Assembly (NCBI GenBank): GCA_015228895.1
Contig: JADGCR010000170.1
Coordinates: 1 to 5,112 of the forward strand
Direction of reading: 5' to 3'
Length of the DNA stretch: 5,112 bases
From: Magnetococcales bacterium
Lineage (GTDB): Bacteria > Pseudomonadota > Magnetococcia > Magnetococcales > Magnetaquicoccaceae
In this document: in pieces, positions 1-5,112 of the stretch
How positions within the stretch are numbered: the stretch's first letter is position 1
Layout of the letters: the number at the start of each line of letters is the position of its first letter
Position numbers and translations under genes: made by a program
Notes under the pieces: generated by a model
The model's input: the letters and a program-made list of their open reading frames with translations, nothing else
Databases searched by the model: none
Told to the model about the DNA's origin: nothing

Positions 1-1
1 T

Positions 2-265
2 TTCCTGGCCACCGGCACCCCCGCCGATCCCCCCTCCCCCCCGGAACAGGCCACTTTGATCCTGGACCATTTTCATGCCATGATCTCCCACCATGGCCCC
101 GGAACCGGCCACCTGCTGGCCCGCAAGCACCTGAGCTGGTTCACCCGCGGCCTGCCCGGCGGAGCGCTGTTCCGCGAGCGGGTCAACCACGCCCCCCATC
201 CGGAGGCGGTGTTGCAACTGCTGCACGAATTCTTCGATTTTCCACACCAGTCGGAGGCCGCCTAG
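2..265 (+). CDS. dusB: tRNA-dihydrouridine synthase DusB, C-terminal part (5' end outside window)
   Basis: Reading from base 2, 87 codons run open to a TAG stop. The family is an FMN- and NADPH-dependent cytoplasmic enzyme that reduces uridines in the tRNA D-loop. What is visible is only the C-terminal helical tRNA-binding domain. The stretch ARKHLSWFTRGLPGG followed by FRERVN matches the conserved DusB pattern ARKH-x-x-W-[YF]; the FMN barrel and catalytic Cys lie upstream of the window. A proline-rich linker (PADPPSPP) near the start of the visible part is a lineage-specific feature. The stop codon directly abuts the ntrB start, so the two are probably cotranscribed, as is common for dusB-ntrB-ntrC in alphaproteobacteria. 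A different Dus paralogue is possible, but the neighbours favour DusB. Confidence 0.86.
   Translation, partial: FLATGTPADPPSPPEQATLILDHFHAMISHHGPGTGHLLARKHLSWFTRGLPGGALFRERVNHAPHPEAVLQLLHEFFDFPHQSEAA
253..257 (+). promoter_or_regulatory. Shine-Dalgarno site of ntrB
   Basis: GGAGG lies eight bases before the ATG at 266, inside the last codons of dusB. It is the strongest ribosome site in the first half of the window. It fixes the ntrB start at 266 and suggests ntrB is translated efficiently although it has no intergenic leader. Confidence 0.75.
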
Positions 266-1339
266 ATGAACACGACCCCGGATTCCATGCTCTCCCCGAC
301 AGCGCTTTGGGACCATCTGACCCTGGGGGTGGTGGCCGTGGACGAGGGGGGCGTGGTGCGGGTCGTGAACGACGCGGCGGAAAAGATGTTTGGCAAACCC
401 AGAGGCCGGTTGCTGGGCATCCCCCTGGAGACCCTGCTCCCCGGTCACCCGGTGGCCATGGAGCTGCTGTTGCGCGCCCGCTCCCTGGGCATGCCGTGCC
501 GCATTCGCGACGCCCGGATCACCACCGGACCGGACCGGGAAATCGCGGTCGCCTTGACCGCGGTGCCGCTGCTCACCACCAAAGGGGTCTGGAGCGGGGC
601 CCTGCTGCAAATGGAGGAGATGGGCACCACGGTGCGCATGGAGGAGGGCAAACGGCTCTACGACGCCCTGGACTCCGTGGGGGATCTCGCCCTGACCATG
701 GCCCACGAGGTCAAGAACCCCCTGGCCGGCATCCGGGGCGCGGCGCAACTCCTGGAAGCCTCGGCCAGCGGCGCGGACGCGGCCTGTCTGGAGTTGATCC
801 GCACCGAGGTGGACCGCATCAGTCGTCTGCTGGACAACCTGCTGGGGTTGGCGGAACAGCGTCCCATCCAGGAGGAGGCCCTCAACATTCACGAAATTCT
901 CGATCATGTGGTGCGCCTGTGCGTGAGCGCCGGGGAGCGCCCGGTGCCGATTCCCGACTTCGATCCCTCCCTGCCCGCCATCCGCGGCGATCGGGATCTG
1001 CTGATCCAACTGTTCCTGAATCTCATCCAGAACGCCATGCAGGCCGCGGGCGCCGCGGGTCGGGTGCGCATCCACACCCGCATCTCCCAACGCACCCGCA
1101 TGGAACAGGGACGACGACGGCGGCATATTCAGGTCGAGGTGCACGACAACGGACCGGGCGTGCCGGAAGAGATGCGCCAGAGGATCTTTCTGCCCTTCGT
1201 CTCCACCAAAGCCAAGGGGACCGGATTGGGGTTGTCCATCAGTCAGAAGATCGTGCATGGACACGGGGGACAACTGGAGCTGGAGTGTCAGCCGGGAGAC
1301 ACGGTGTTGCGCGTCTTGCTGCCCACGTGCATCTCATGA
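266..1339 (+). CDS. ntrB: Nitrogen regulation sensor histidine kinase NtrB (GlnL)
   Basis: This 357-residue protein, close to the usual NtrB length, is the cytoplasmic kinase/phosphatase partner of NtrC; in the family PII controls the switch. No membrane segment or signal peptide is seen. Residues about 12-115 form a PAS-type sensor domain (GVVAVDEGGVVRVVNDAAEKMFG). The H box has the phosphoacceptor His147 in HEVKNPLAGIRGAAQLLE, which is nearly the family signature. The N box has Asn256 (LNLIQNAMQ), G1 is D294-NGPG, the F box is FLPFVSTK, and G2 is GTGLGL at 318-323. A basic run QGRRRR sits before G1. All catalytic elements are intact. The start is fixed by GGAGG upstream and by the stop of dusB. 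The end overlaps ntrC by four bases (ATGA), implying coupled translation and matched amounts of kinase and regulator. Confidence 0.95.
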   Translation: MNTTPDSMLSPTALWDHLTLGVVAVDEGGVVRVVNDAAEKMFGKPRGRLLGIPLETLLPGHPVAMELLLRARSLGMPCRIRDARITTGPDREIAVALTAVPLLTTKGVWSGALLQMEEMGTTVRMEEGKRLYDALDSVGDLALTMAHEVKNPLAGIRGAAQLLEASASGADAACLELIRTEVDRISRLLDNLLGLAEQRPIQEEALNIHEILDHVVRLCVSAGERPVPIPDFDPSLPAIRGDRDLLIQLFLNLIQNAMQAAGAAGRVRIHTRISQRTRMEQGRRRRHIQVEVHDNGPGVPEEMRQRIFLPFVSTKAKGTGLGLSISQKIVHGHGGQLELECQPGDTVLRVLLPTCIS

Positions 1340-2817
1340 GCGGGGTCAAGACCATTCTGGTGGCCGACGACGACCGGGCCATCCGCTTCGTGCTGGAGCA
1401 GGCGTTGAGCCGCGCCGGATTCGAGGTGCGCTGCTTCGAGTCCGGGCGCGCCCTGCTGGATTTCGCCGGCCAGGGGGTCGGAGATCTGGTGATCACGGAC
1501 ATCATGATGCCCAACGGATCGGGTCTGGACATCATGAAGACCCTCAAGGCGAGCCGTCCCTGGTTGCCGGTGATCATCATCACCGCCCAGAGCACCCTGC
1601 GCCACGCGGTGCAGGCCTTCGAGGGGGGGGCCTTCGAGTATCTGCCCAAGCCCTTCGACATCCACCAGGTGGTGGAGCTGGCGCAACGGGCGTTGGAGCA
1701 GACCCCCAAGACGGCGTTTTGCGATCCCGCCCAGGAGATGGACCGCTTCGGCGGGGTGATCGGGGCCTCCCGGGCCATGCAGGAGCTGTTCCGCACCATT
1801 GGCCGGCTGGCCAATTCGGACATGACGGTCCTGATCCACGGGGAATCCGGCACCGGCAAGGAGCTGGTGGCGCGGGCGGTGCACGCCCACAGTCCCCGAC
1901 GCAACGGACCCTACATCGCGGTCAACATGGCCGCCATCCCCCCCAACCTGATCGAAAGCGAGCTGTTCGGCCACGAAAAAGGGGCCTTCACCGGGGCGGT
2001 GGCCCGGCATGTGGGCCATTTCGAGCGGGCCAAGGGGGGCGCCCTGCTGCTGGACGAGATCGGCGACATGCCCCTGGAGGCCCAGACCCGGTTGTTGCGG
2101 GTGTTGCAGAACGGCTGCATCACCCGCGTGGGTGGCGCGGAACTGGTGCGTACCGATGTGCGCATCATCGCCGCGACCCATCAGAATCTCCCCGGGGCCA
2201 TCGCGGCGGGACGGTTCCGGGAGGATCTGTTCCACCGTCTGAATGTGACCCCCTTGCATGTGCCCTCCCTGCGCTCCCGACTGGAGGACCTGCCGGTGCT
2301 GGCGGAATTCTTCCTGGCCCGGGCGGCCCGCCAGATGCGGGTGGCGCCCAAGCGGTTCACCCCGGAGAGCATGGAACGGCTGATGGCGTATGATTGGCCG
2401 GGGAACGTGCGGGAGCTGGAAAATCTGATCCAGCGGTTGATGGCCCTGACCCCCGGCAGCGAGATCCACCCGGAATACCTCCATCTGCCCACCAGCCGGA
2501 CGCCGGAGGGACGGGTGGCGGCGGAACCGGTTCCCACCCCCATCACCACCCTGGAGGAGGCGGTGGATCAGGTCATTACGCATTATTTGTCCGTCATGAC
2601 TGGACGGGAGCCGGAAGAGCTGTATGATACCATCATCCGGCGGGTGGAAGGGGTGCTGCTGGGACGTGTTTTGAAGGAGGCGCGGGGCAATCAGGTCAAG
2701 GCGGCGCGCATCCTGGGGATCAATCGCAACACCCTGCGAAAAAAAATGCAGGAATTGCACCCTCAAACCGTTGAACCAAGCGACCGAAACCTTGACACAG
2801 CGCCTGCAGCTTTCTAG
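1336..2817 (+). CDS. ntrC: Nitrogen regulation response regulator NtrC (GlnG), sigma54 activator
   Basis: This 493-residue bacterial enhancer-binding protein activates sigma54 promoters of nitrogen-assimilation genes when phosphorylated by NtrB. The receiver domain (about 5-120) has acidic residues D11-D13, phosphoacceptor Asp55 in VITDIMMPNGSG, Thr83 and Lys105 (LPKPFD). The AAA+ domain (about 138-380) has Walker A GESGTGKE at 169-176, the sigma54 contact loop GAFTGA at 216-221, Walker B LLLDEIGD with D240/E241, and the later WPGNVRELEN motif. A Fis-type helix-turn-helix occupies about 448-474 (NQVKAARILGINRNTLRKK). The last 19 residues form an unusual polar tail that extends beyond the usual NtrC end. 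The ATG at 1336 overlaps the ntrB stop and has no clear Shine-Dalgarno site, so translation is probably coupled. No terminator follows. Other NtrC-like regulators such as NtrX are less likely, given the ntrB partner and the exact NtrC-type HTH. Confidence 0.96.
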   Translation: MSGVKTILVADDDRAIRFVLEQALSRAGFEVRCFESGRALLDFAGQGVGDLVITDIMMPNGSGLDIMKTLKASRPWLPVIIITAQSTLRHAVQAFEGGAFEYLPKPFDIHQVVELAQRALEQTPKTAFCDPAQEMDRFGGVIGASRAMQELFRTIGRLANSDMTVLIHGESGTGKELVARAVHAHSPRRNGPYIAVNMAAIPPNLIESELFGHEKGAFTGAVARHVGHFERAKGGALLLDEIGDMPLEAQTRLLRVLQNGCITRVGGAELVRTDVRIIAATHQNLPGAIAAGRFREDLFHRLNVTPLHVPSLRSRLEDLPVLAEFFLARAARQMRVAPKRFTPESMERLMAYDWPGNVRELENLIQRLMALTPGSEIHPEYLHLPTSRTPEGRVAAEPVPTPITTLEEAVDQVITHYLSVMTGREPEELYDTIIRRVEGVLLGRVLKEARGNQVKAARILGINRNTLRKKMQELHPQTVEPSDRNLDTAPAAF

Positions 2818-2820
2818 GAT
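2792..2820 (+). promoter_or_regulatory. Predicted sigma70 promoter of the atp operon
   Basis: A perfect -35 box TTGACA (2792-2797) is followed after exactly 17 bases by TAGGAT (2815-2820), which matches four of six positions of TATAAT including the key A and final T. The -10 box overlaps the TAG stop of ntrC. Transcription would start near 2827, before atpI. The site lies where a promoter is expected, at the junction between the nitrogen-regulation genes and the ATP synthase genes. It is inferred from sequence only. Confidence 0.6.
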
Positions 2821-2847
2821 GCTGGCCATTTGCTGCATCGGGTGGAG

Positions 2848-3111
2848 ATGAAACACGAAGAAAAAGAGTCGGATGCCCCCGTGAATCCCGGAATGGCGCC
2901 AGCGCCCCCCCCATCCGGATTGAGCATGGCCATGCGGATGAGCACGGATCTGGCGTCCGCCATTTTCGTGGGCGGGGGGATCGGTTATCTTCTGGATTAC
3001 TGGCTCCATAGCCATCCGTGGATGACCGTGATATTTTTCTTGTTTGGCGCGGTTGCCGGATTTCGCAACCTGTACCGGATTGCCATGCAAAACGAGCAGG
3101 GCCGTCGGTGA
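2848..3111 (+). CDS. atpI: ATP synthase assembly protein AtpI (AtpZ/AtpI family)
   Basis: This is a small membrane protein of 87 residues. The N-terminal ~28 residues are polar and proline-rich (APAPPPSG). Two predicted transmembrane helices follow, about 35-53 (LASAIFVGGGIGYLLDYWL) and 57-77, with a charged C-terminal end. The GGGIGYLLDYWL motif, then FRNLYR after helix two, is typical of AtpI from alphaproteobacteria. The family helps assemble the c ring and has been linked to Mg2+ supply. Position directly before atpB supports the call. The start is uncertain. ATG 2848 gives a natural MKHEEKE N-terminus but lacks a well-spaced ribosome site. An in-frame TTG at 2830 adds six residues and has AGGA ten bases upstream, but it would lie only ~3 bases from the predicted transcript start. 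A 31-base gap separates it from atpB. Confidence 0.85.
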   Translation: MKHEEKESDAPVNPGMAPAPPPSGLSMAMRMSTDLASAIFVGGGIGYLLDYWLHSHPWMTVIFFLFGAVAGFRNLYRIAMQNEQGRR

Positions 3112-3128
3112 CCAACCACCACACAATA

Positions 3129-3134
3129 AAGGGA
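3129..3134 (+). promoter_or_regulatory. Shine-Dalgarno site of atpB
   Basis: AAGGGA lies eight bases before ATG 3143. It supports starting atpB there rather than at an in-frame ATG at 3044, which would overlap the end of atpI by about 68 bases. Confidence 0.55.
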
Positions 3135-3142
3135 CCGGAAAC

Positions 3143-3934
3143 ATGAACTTGTCTTTAGTGTCTGAGGCCCACGCCCAAGCCGCCGGCAATGTGGCGACGG
3201 CGGCCCCGAAGATGGATCCGCTGCATCACTTCCAGGTGGTGAACTATATCGATATTTCTCTGTTCGGGTTTGACATCTCCATTTCCAATTCGGTAGTGTG
3301 GATGTGGATTGTGGTGGGTGTGGTGTACGGATTGTTCCGGTACGCCCTGCGCAATCCCACGCTGGTGCCGGGTCGCATGCAGAGCGTGGCCGAGGCGGCC
3401 TATCTGTTCGTGGAAGGGATGCTGAACGACATCGTGGGCCATTCGGGCAAAAAGTTCTTCCCCATCGTGTTCACCCTGTTTTTCTTCGTGCTGTTTTGCA
3501 ACTGGACGGGTTTGATCCCCGGATCCTTCACCGTGACCTCCCAGTTGATCGTGACCGGGACATTGGCGTTGGCGATTTTCGTCTTTTGCATTTTTCTGGG
3601 GGCGTATCATCACGGCTGGAAATTTCTGGGGTTCTTCGTGCCCCATGGACTCCCGCCGGTGCTGCTGCCGCTGATGGTGCCGATCGAAATCATCTCCTTT
3701 CTGGCCCGGCCCGTCTCCCTGTCGGTCCGTCTGTTCGCCAACATGACGGCGGGTCACACGGTGTTGGGGGTGCTGTTTTTCTTCACGGCCACCATGGCCT
3801 GGTTCGGGGCCTGGTTGCCGTTTGGCTTCACGGTGGTGTTCACCGGCATGGAAATTTTCATCGGCTTTATTCAGGCGTACATTTTCACCATTCTGACGTG
3901 TGTATACATCAACGATTCGCTGCACATGCACTGA
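3143..3934 (+). CDS. atpB: F0F1 ATP synthase subunit a
   Basis: Subunit a (263 residues) forms the two proton half-channels beside the c ring in the inner membrane. The protein is strongly hydrophobic after a polar N-terminus, with about five to six membrane segments (about 45-65, 105-122, 128-153, 166-190, 205-225, 228-256). The essential arginine is Arg196 in SLSVRLFANMTAGH, equivalent to Arg210 of Escherichia coli. The helix with Gln244 in IQAYIFTILTCVYI corresponds to the Gln252 region. The E. coli pair Glu219/His245 appears swapped here as His205/Glu237, an arrangement also found in mitochondria and alphaproteobacteria. All key residues are present, so the protein should be functional. 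ATG 3143 has a ribosome site upstream and gives a family-like N-terminus. The gene follows atpI by 31 bases and precedes atpE by 68. Confidence 0.98.
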   Translation: MNLSLVSEAHAQAAGNVATAAPKMDPLHHFQVVNYIDISLFGFDISISNSVVWMWIVVGVVYGLFRYALRNPTLVPGRMQSVAEAAYLFVEGMLNDIVGHSGKKFFPIVFTLFFFVLFCNWTGLIPGSFTVTSQLIVTGTLALAIFVFCIFLGAYHHGWKFLGFFVPHGLPPVLLPLMVPIEIISFLARPVSLSVRLFANMTAGHTVLGVLFFFTATMAWFGAWLPFGFTVVFTGMEIFIGFIQAYIFTILTCVYINDSLHMH

Positions 3935-3969
3935 GCGGGTCTGATGTTTTCGGTCCTTGTGACTCTGGA

Positions 3970-3991
3970 TTTTTTTCGTTTGCGTGAGGAG
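3970..3991 (+). promoter_or_regulatory. U-rich leader and strong ribosome-binding site of atpE
   Basis: Seven consecutive T (3970-3976), a T-rich continuation to 3981 and then AGGAG (3987-3991, within GAGGAGAG) sit in the 68-base atpB-atpE gap, with an A-rich spacer before ATG 4003. In E. coli a U-rich element before atpE raises translation so that many c subunits are made per a subunit. The same role is inferred here from position and composition. No clear hairpin was found in the gap. Confidence 0.5.
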
Positions 3992-4002
3992 AGATAAAAA
4001 AC

Positions 4003-4230
4003 ATGGAAAGCCTTCCCGCCTCTTTTATTGGAATGGGATTGGCCGCCACGGGTTTGGGCGGCGCAGGTATTGGACTGGGATACATGTTTGGCAAGGCCAT
4101 CGAGGCGTTTGCCCGGCAACCGAGTGCCGAGGGACAGTTATCCAAGTATGTCTGGATCGGCGCGGCGTTTGTCGAGGCCATCGCCCTGTATGGATTGGTC
4201 CTGGCCTTCATCATCATGGGTAAAGGTTGA
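4003..4230 (+). CDS. atpE: F0F1 ATP synthase subunit c (ring proteolipid)
   Basis: This 75-residue hairpin of two membrane helices makes the rotating c ring. Helix one (about 8-33) contains the glycine repeat GLGGAGIGLG needed for close helix packing. The polar loop is ARQPSAEGQ (37-45), which contacts the central stalk subunits of F1. Helix two (about 50-72) carries the ion-binding carboxylate Glu58 in FVEAIALYG. The residue after Glu58 is Ala, and no Gln is seen at the matching place in helix one, so the sodium-binding signature is absent and proton coupling is inferred. The ARQP and VEA motifs are unlike what I recall of typical alphaproteobacterial c subunits (usually RNPSA). Length and motifs are complete. 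The stop TGA overlaps the ATG of the next gene (TGATG). Confidence 0.98.
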   Translation: MESLPASFIGMGLAATGLGGAGIGLGYMFGKAIEAFARQPSAEGQLSKYVWIGAAFVEAIALYGLVLAFIIMGKG

Positions 4231-4805
4231 TGATTGCCGAGGCTCATGCGTCGGCAGGCGCAGCGGGAGGACATGCTGCCGCGTCGTCCGGGTTGCCGCA
4301 ATTCGAATCGAGCGTATTCGGATCGCAGATCTTCTGGACGGTGGTATCGTTTTTCTTGTTGATGATGCTGCTCAAGAAGTATGTATTGCCAGCCATCGCC
4401 ACCATTCTTGACAGTCGCGCCAGTCGGATCGCCGAGGAGATTCAGAAAGCCGAGGCGGGACGCAAGGAGGCGGAACGGGTTTTGAACTCCTATCAGAATC
4501 AACTGGTCTCCGCGCAGCAGATGGTGGCGCAGATTCTGGAGGAGGCCCGTCAGGATGCCGCGCGCATGCGGGAGCAGGCCCTGGAAGAGTTGAACAAAGA
4601 GTTGACCAAGAAGAAAAACGCCGCCCTGGTCGATATTGAGCAGGCCAAGCAGAGAGCCATGGACGAGGTACGCACCGCAGCGGTGGATCTGTCGATGCTG
4701 GTGGCCGAAAAACTGATCGTCAAATCGATCGATGCGGATGATGCCCATCGCATGGTTCAGGAAGCCGTCACCCAGCTCAGTGAGAGTCAGATCAGGTTGC
4801 ATTGA
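4230..4805 (+). CDS. atpF': F0F1 ATP synthase subunit b' (peripheral stalk)
   Basis: This 191-residue protein has an Ala/Gly/His-rich N-terminus, then GLPQFESSVFGSQIFW, the entry to a single membrane helix (about 33-52), and a long heptad-rich coiled coil (about 60-160) full of Glu, Lys, Ala and Gln. The GLPQF..SQ.FW pattern is typical of b' rather than b. The family forms the peripheral stalk as a b/b' heterodimer that holds F1 still against rotor torque. The start at ATG 4230 overlaps the atpE stop. AAAGG just upstream is too close for a good site, so initiation is probably by coupling to atpE; a TTG at 4227 is an alternative. Coupling without a strong own site fits the low b':c ratio. The partner gene atpF (b) is not seen downstream. 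Confidence 0.93.
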   Translation: MIAEAHASAGAAGGHAAASSGLPQFESSVFGSQIFWTVVSFFLLMMLLKKYVLPAIATILDSRASRIAEEIQKAEAGRKEAERVLNSYQNQLVSAQQMVAQILEEARQDAARMREQALEELNKELTKKKNAALVDIEQAKQRAMDEVRTAAVDLSMLVAEKLIVKSIDADDAHRMVQEAVTQLSESQIRLH

Positions 4806-4806
4806 G

Positions 4807-4874
4807 CTTTTCCCATCGGGAGGTTACGATCTGCCAGTCCTTGCGGCTGTCAGTCGTCTCCCGTTTGGGAAAAG
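4807..4874. repeat. Imperfect inverted repeat just after atpF'
   Basis: CTTTTCCCA (4807-4815) is the exact reverse complement of TGGGAAAAG (4866-4874). Further in, CGGGAG (4817-4822) pairs with CTCCCG (4858-4863), leaving one base against two unpaired between the blocks. Two wobble pairs extend the stem inward. This gives 15 Watson-Crick pairs around a loop of about 31 bases. It has no T tract after it, so it is not a classic intrinsic terminator. It could be a REP-like or small mobile palindrome, or an RNA end-protecting hairpin. Confidence 0.7.
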
Positions 4875-4905
4875 AATCCCCCCGGTTGTTCCTGTTCCGG
4901 CAAAC

Positions 4906-4914
4906 TTATCCACA
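4906..4914 (+). promoter_or_regulatory. DnaA-box consensus sequence
   Basis: TTATCCACA is an exact match to the strong E. coli DnaA box, set in a locally AT-richer, A-rich context (CAAAC before, AACAAA after). Only one perfect copy is seen in this non-coding stretch, so it could be an isolated DnaA site, part of an origin region continuing outside the window, or chance. Confidence 0.4.
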
Positions 4915-4941
4915 AACAAACGACGATGGGTGGAAGATGGA

Positions 4942-4971
4942 TCACGGAGGGGGGGAATCCCCCCCTTGTGA
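4942..4971. repeat. G7/C7 hairpin with a three-base loop
   Basis: Seven G (4949-4955), the loop AAT, and seven C (4959-4965) form a perfect GC stem. TCAC (4942-4945) and GTGA (4968-4971) extend it through G-T wobbles and one bulged base. It is a very stable structure. No T tract follows on either strand, so intrinsic termination is doubtful. It may be a REP-type element or a pause/end-protection hairpin. Confidence 0.65.
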
Positions 4972-5033
4972 ACCCCCTCGGCAATGAGCCTGTCTGTGGC
5001 CACCGGACCCCCAACCAACAACACACCTCACAC

Positions 5034-5066
<33 letters not shown>

Positions 5067-5112
5067 CGGCCAGGACGCCCCTCCCCCACCCCCCCCGCGC
5101 CCCCGCCCCGCC

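Noticed and set aside
238..246. TTTTCCACA, a relaxed DnaA-box match
   Set aside because: It lies within the coding end of dusB, is isolated, and matches only the degenerate consensus, so chance is the simplest explanation.
1623..1630. Run of eight G in the NtrC receiver domain as a phase-variation tract
   Set aside because: It encodes two conserved-looking glycines after a Glu codon (EGGAF), which is normal for receiver domains, and the frame is intact. GC-rich codon use explains it.
2824..2833. Sigma54-type promoter (GG/GC elements) before atpI
   Set aside because: The GG and GC pairs are only six bases apart rather than the required ten, so it cannot be a -24/-12 promoter.
1288..3189. A 633-codon open frame on the minus strand opposite ntrC and atpI
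   Set aside because: It mirrors the strong third-position GC bias of ntrC, has no family resemblance, and is rich in His, Gln and Gly as expected from an antisense shadow. The + strand products are unmistakable.
4942..4971. Rho-independent terminator for the atp operon
   Set aside because: The stem is very stable, but no T-rich tract follows it on either strand, so it is reported only as a hairpin.
4802..4987. Short + strand open frame after b' as a candidate small gene or atpF remnant
   Set aside because: Its translation has no membrane helix or coiled coil, overlaps the b' stop, and crosses the inverted repeat and the GC hairpin.
4824..5024. Minus-strand open frames over the 3' non-coding stretch
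   Set aside because: They lack good ribosome sites and known motifs, and their sequence comes from repeats and homopolymers.

Overview
The window looks like the chromosome of a GC-rich Gram-negative bacterium of the alphaproteobacterial type. Three features suggest this: the order dusB-ntrB-ntrC, the order atpI-atpB-atpE-b' for the membrane part of ATP synthase, and a second, b'-type stalk gene. The c subunit carries an ARQP loop and a VEA carboxylate motif that differ from what I recall of typical alphaproteobacterial c subunits. An early-branching lineage, for example magnetococci-like, is therefore possible, but this was not tested. All genes are on the + strand.

Bases 2-2817 hold the end of dusB (tRNA dihydrouridine synthase), then ntrB (PAS-containing nitrogen sensor kinase) and ntrC (sigma54-dependent response regulator). 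The three are tightly packed: ntrB starts on the base after the dusB stop, and ntrC overlaps ntrB by four bases. NtrB phosphorylates or dephosphorylates NtrC according to nitrogen status, and phospho-NtrC drives sigma54 promoters located elsewhere.

Bases 2792-4805 hold the F0 part of an F-type ATP synthase: atpI (assembly factor), atpB (a), atpE (c ring) and atpF' (b' stalk). A near-consensus sigma70 promoter lies in the last codons of ntrC, with its -10 box over the ntrC stop codon. It probably starts the atp transcript without a dedicated intergenic region. All catalytic residues expected in a and c are present, and the ion-site residues suggest proton coupling.

Bases 4806-5112 contain no credible gene. 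The paired stalk gene atpF (b), normally next after b', is missing. The stretch instead holds a 68-base imperfect inverted repeat starting just after the b' stop, a perfect DnaA-box sequence, a G7/C7 hairpin, and then an A/C-only stretch leading to 31 consecutive C and a GC-only tail. The last ~100 bases may be an assembly or sequencing artefact at a contig end. The 4806-5009 part looks like genuine intergenic or repeat DNA. No undescribed gene system is evident; the most unusual part is this 3' non-coding end.
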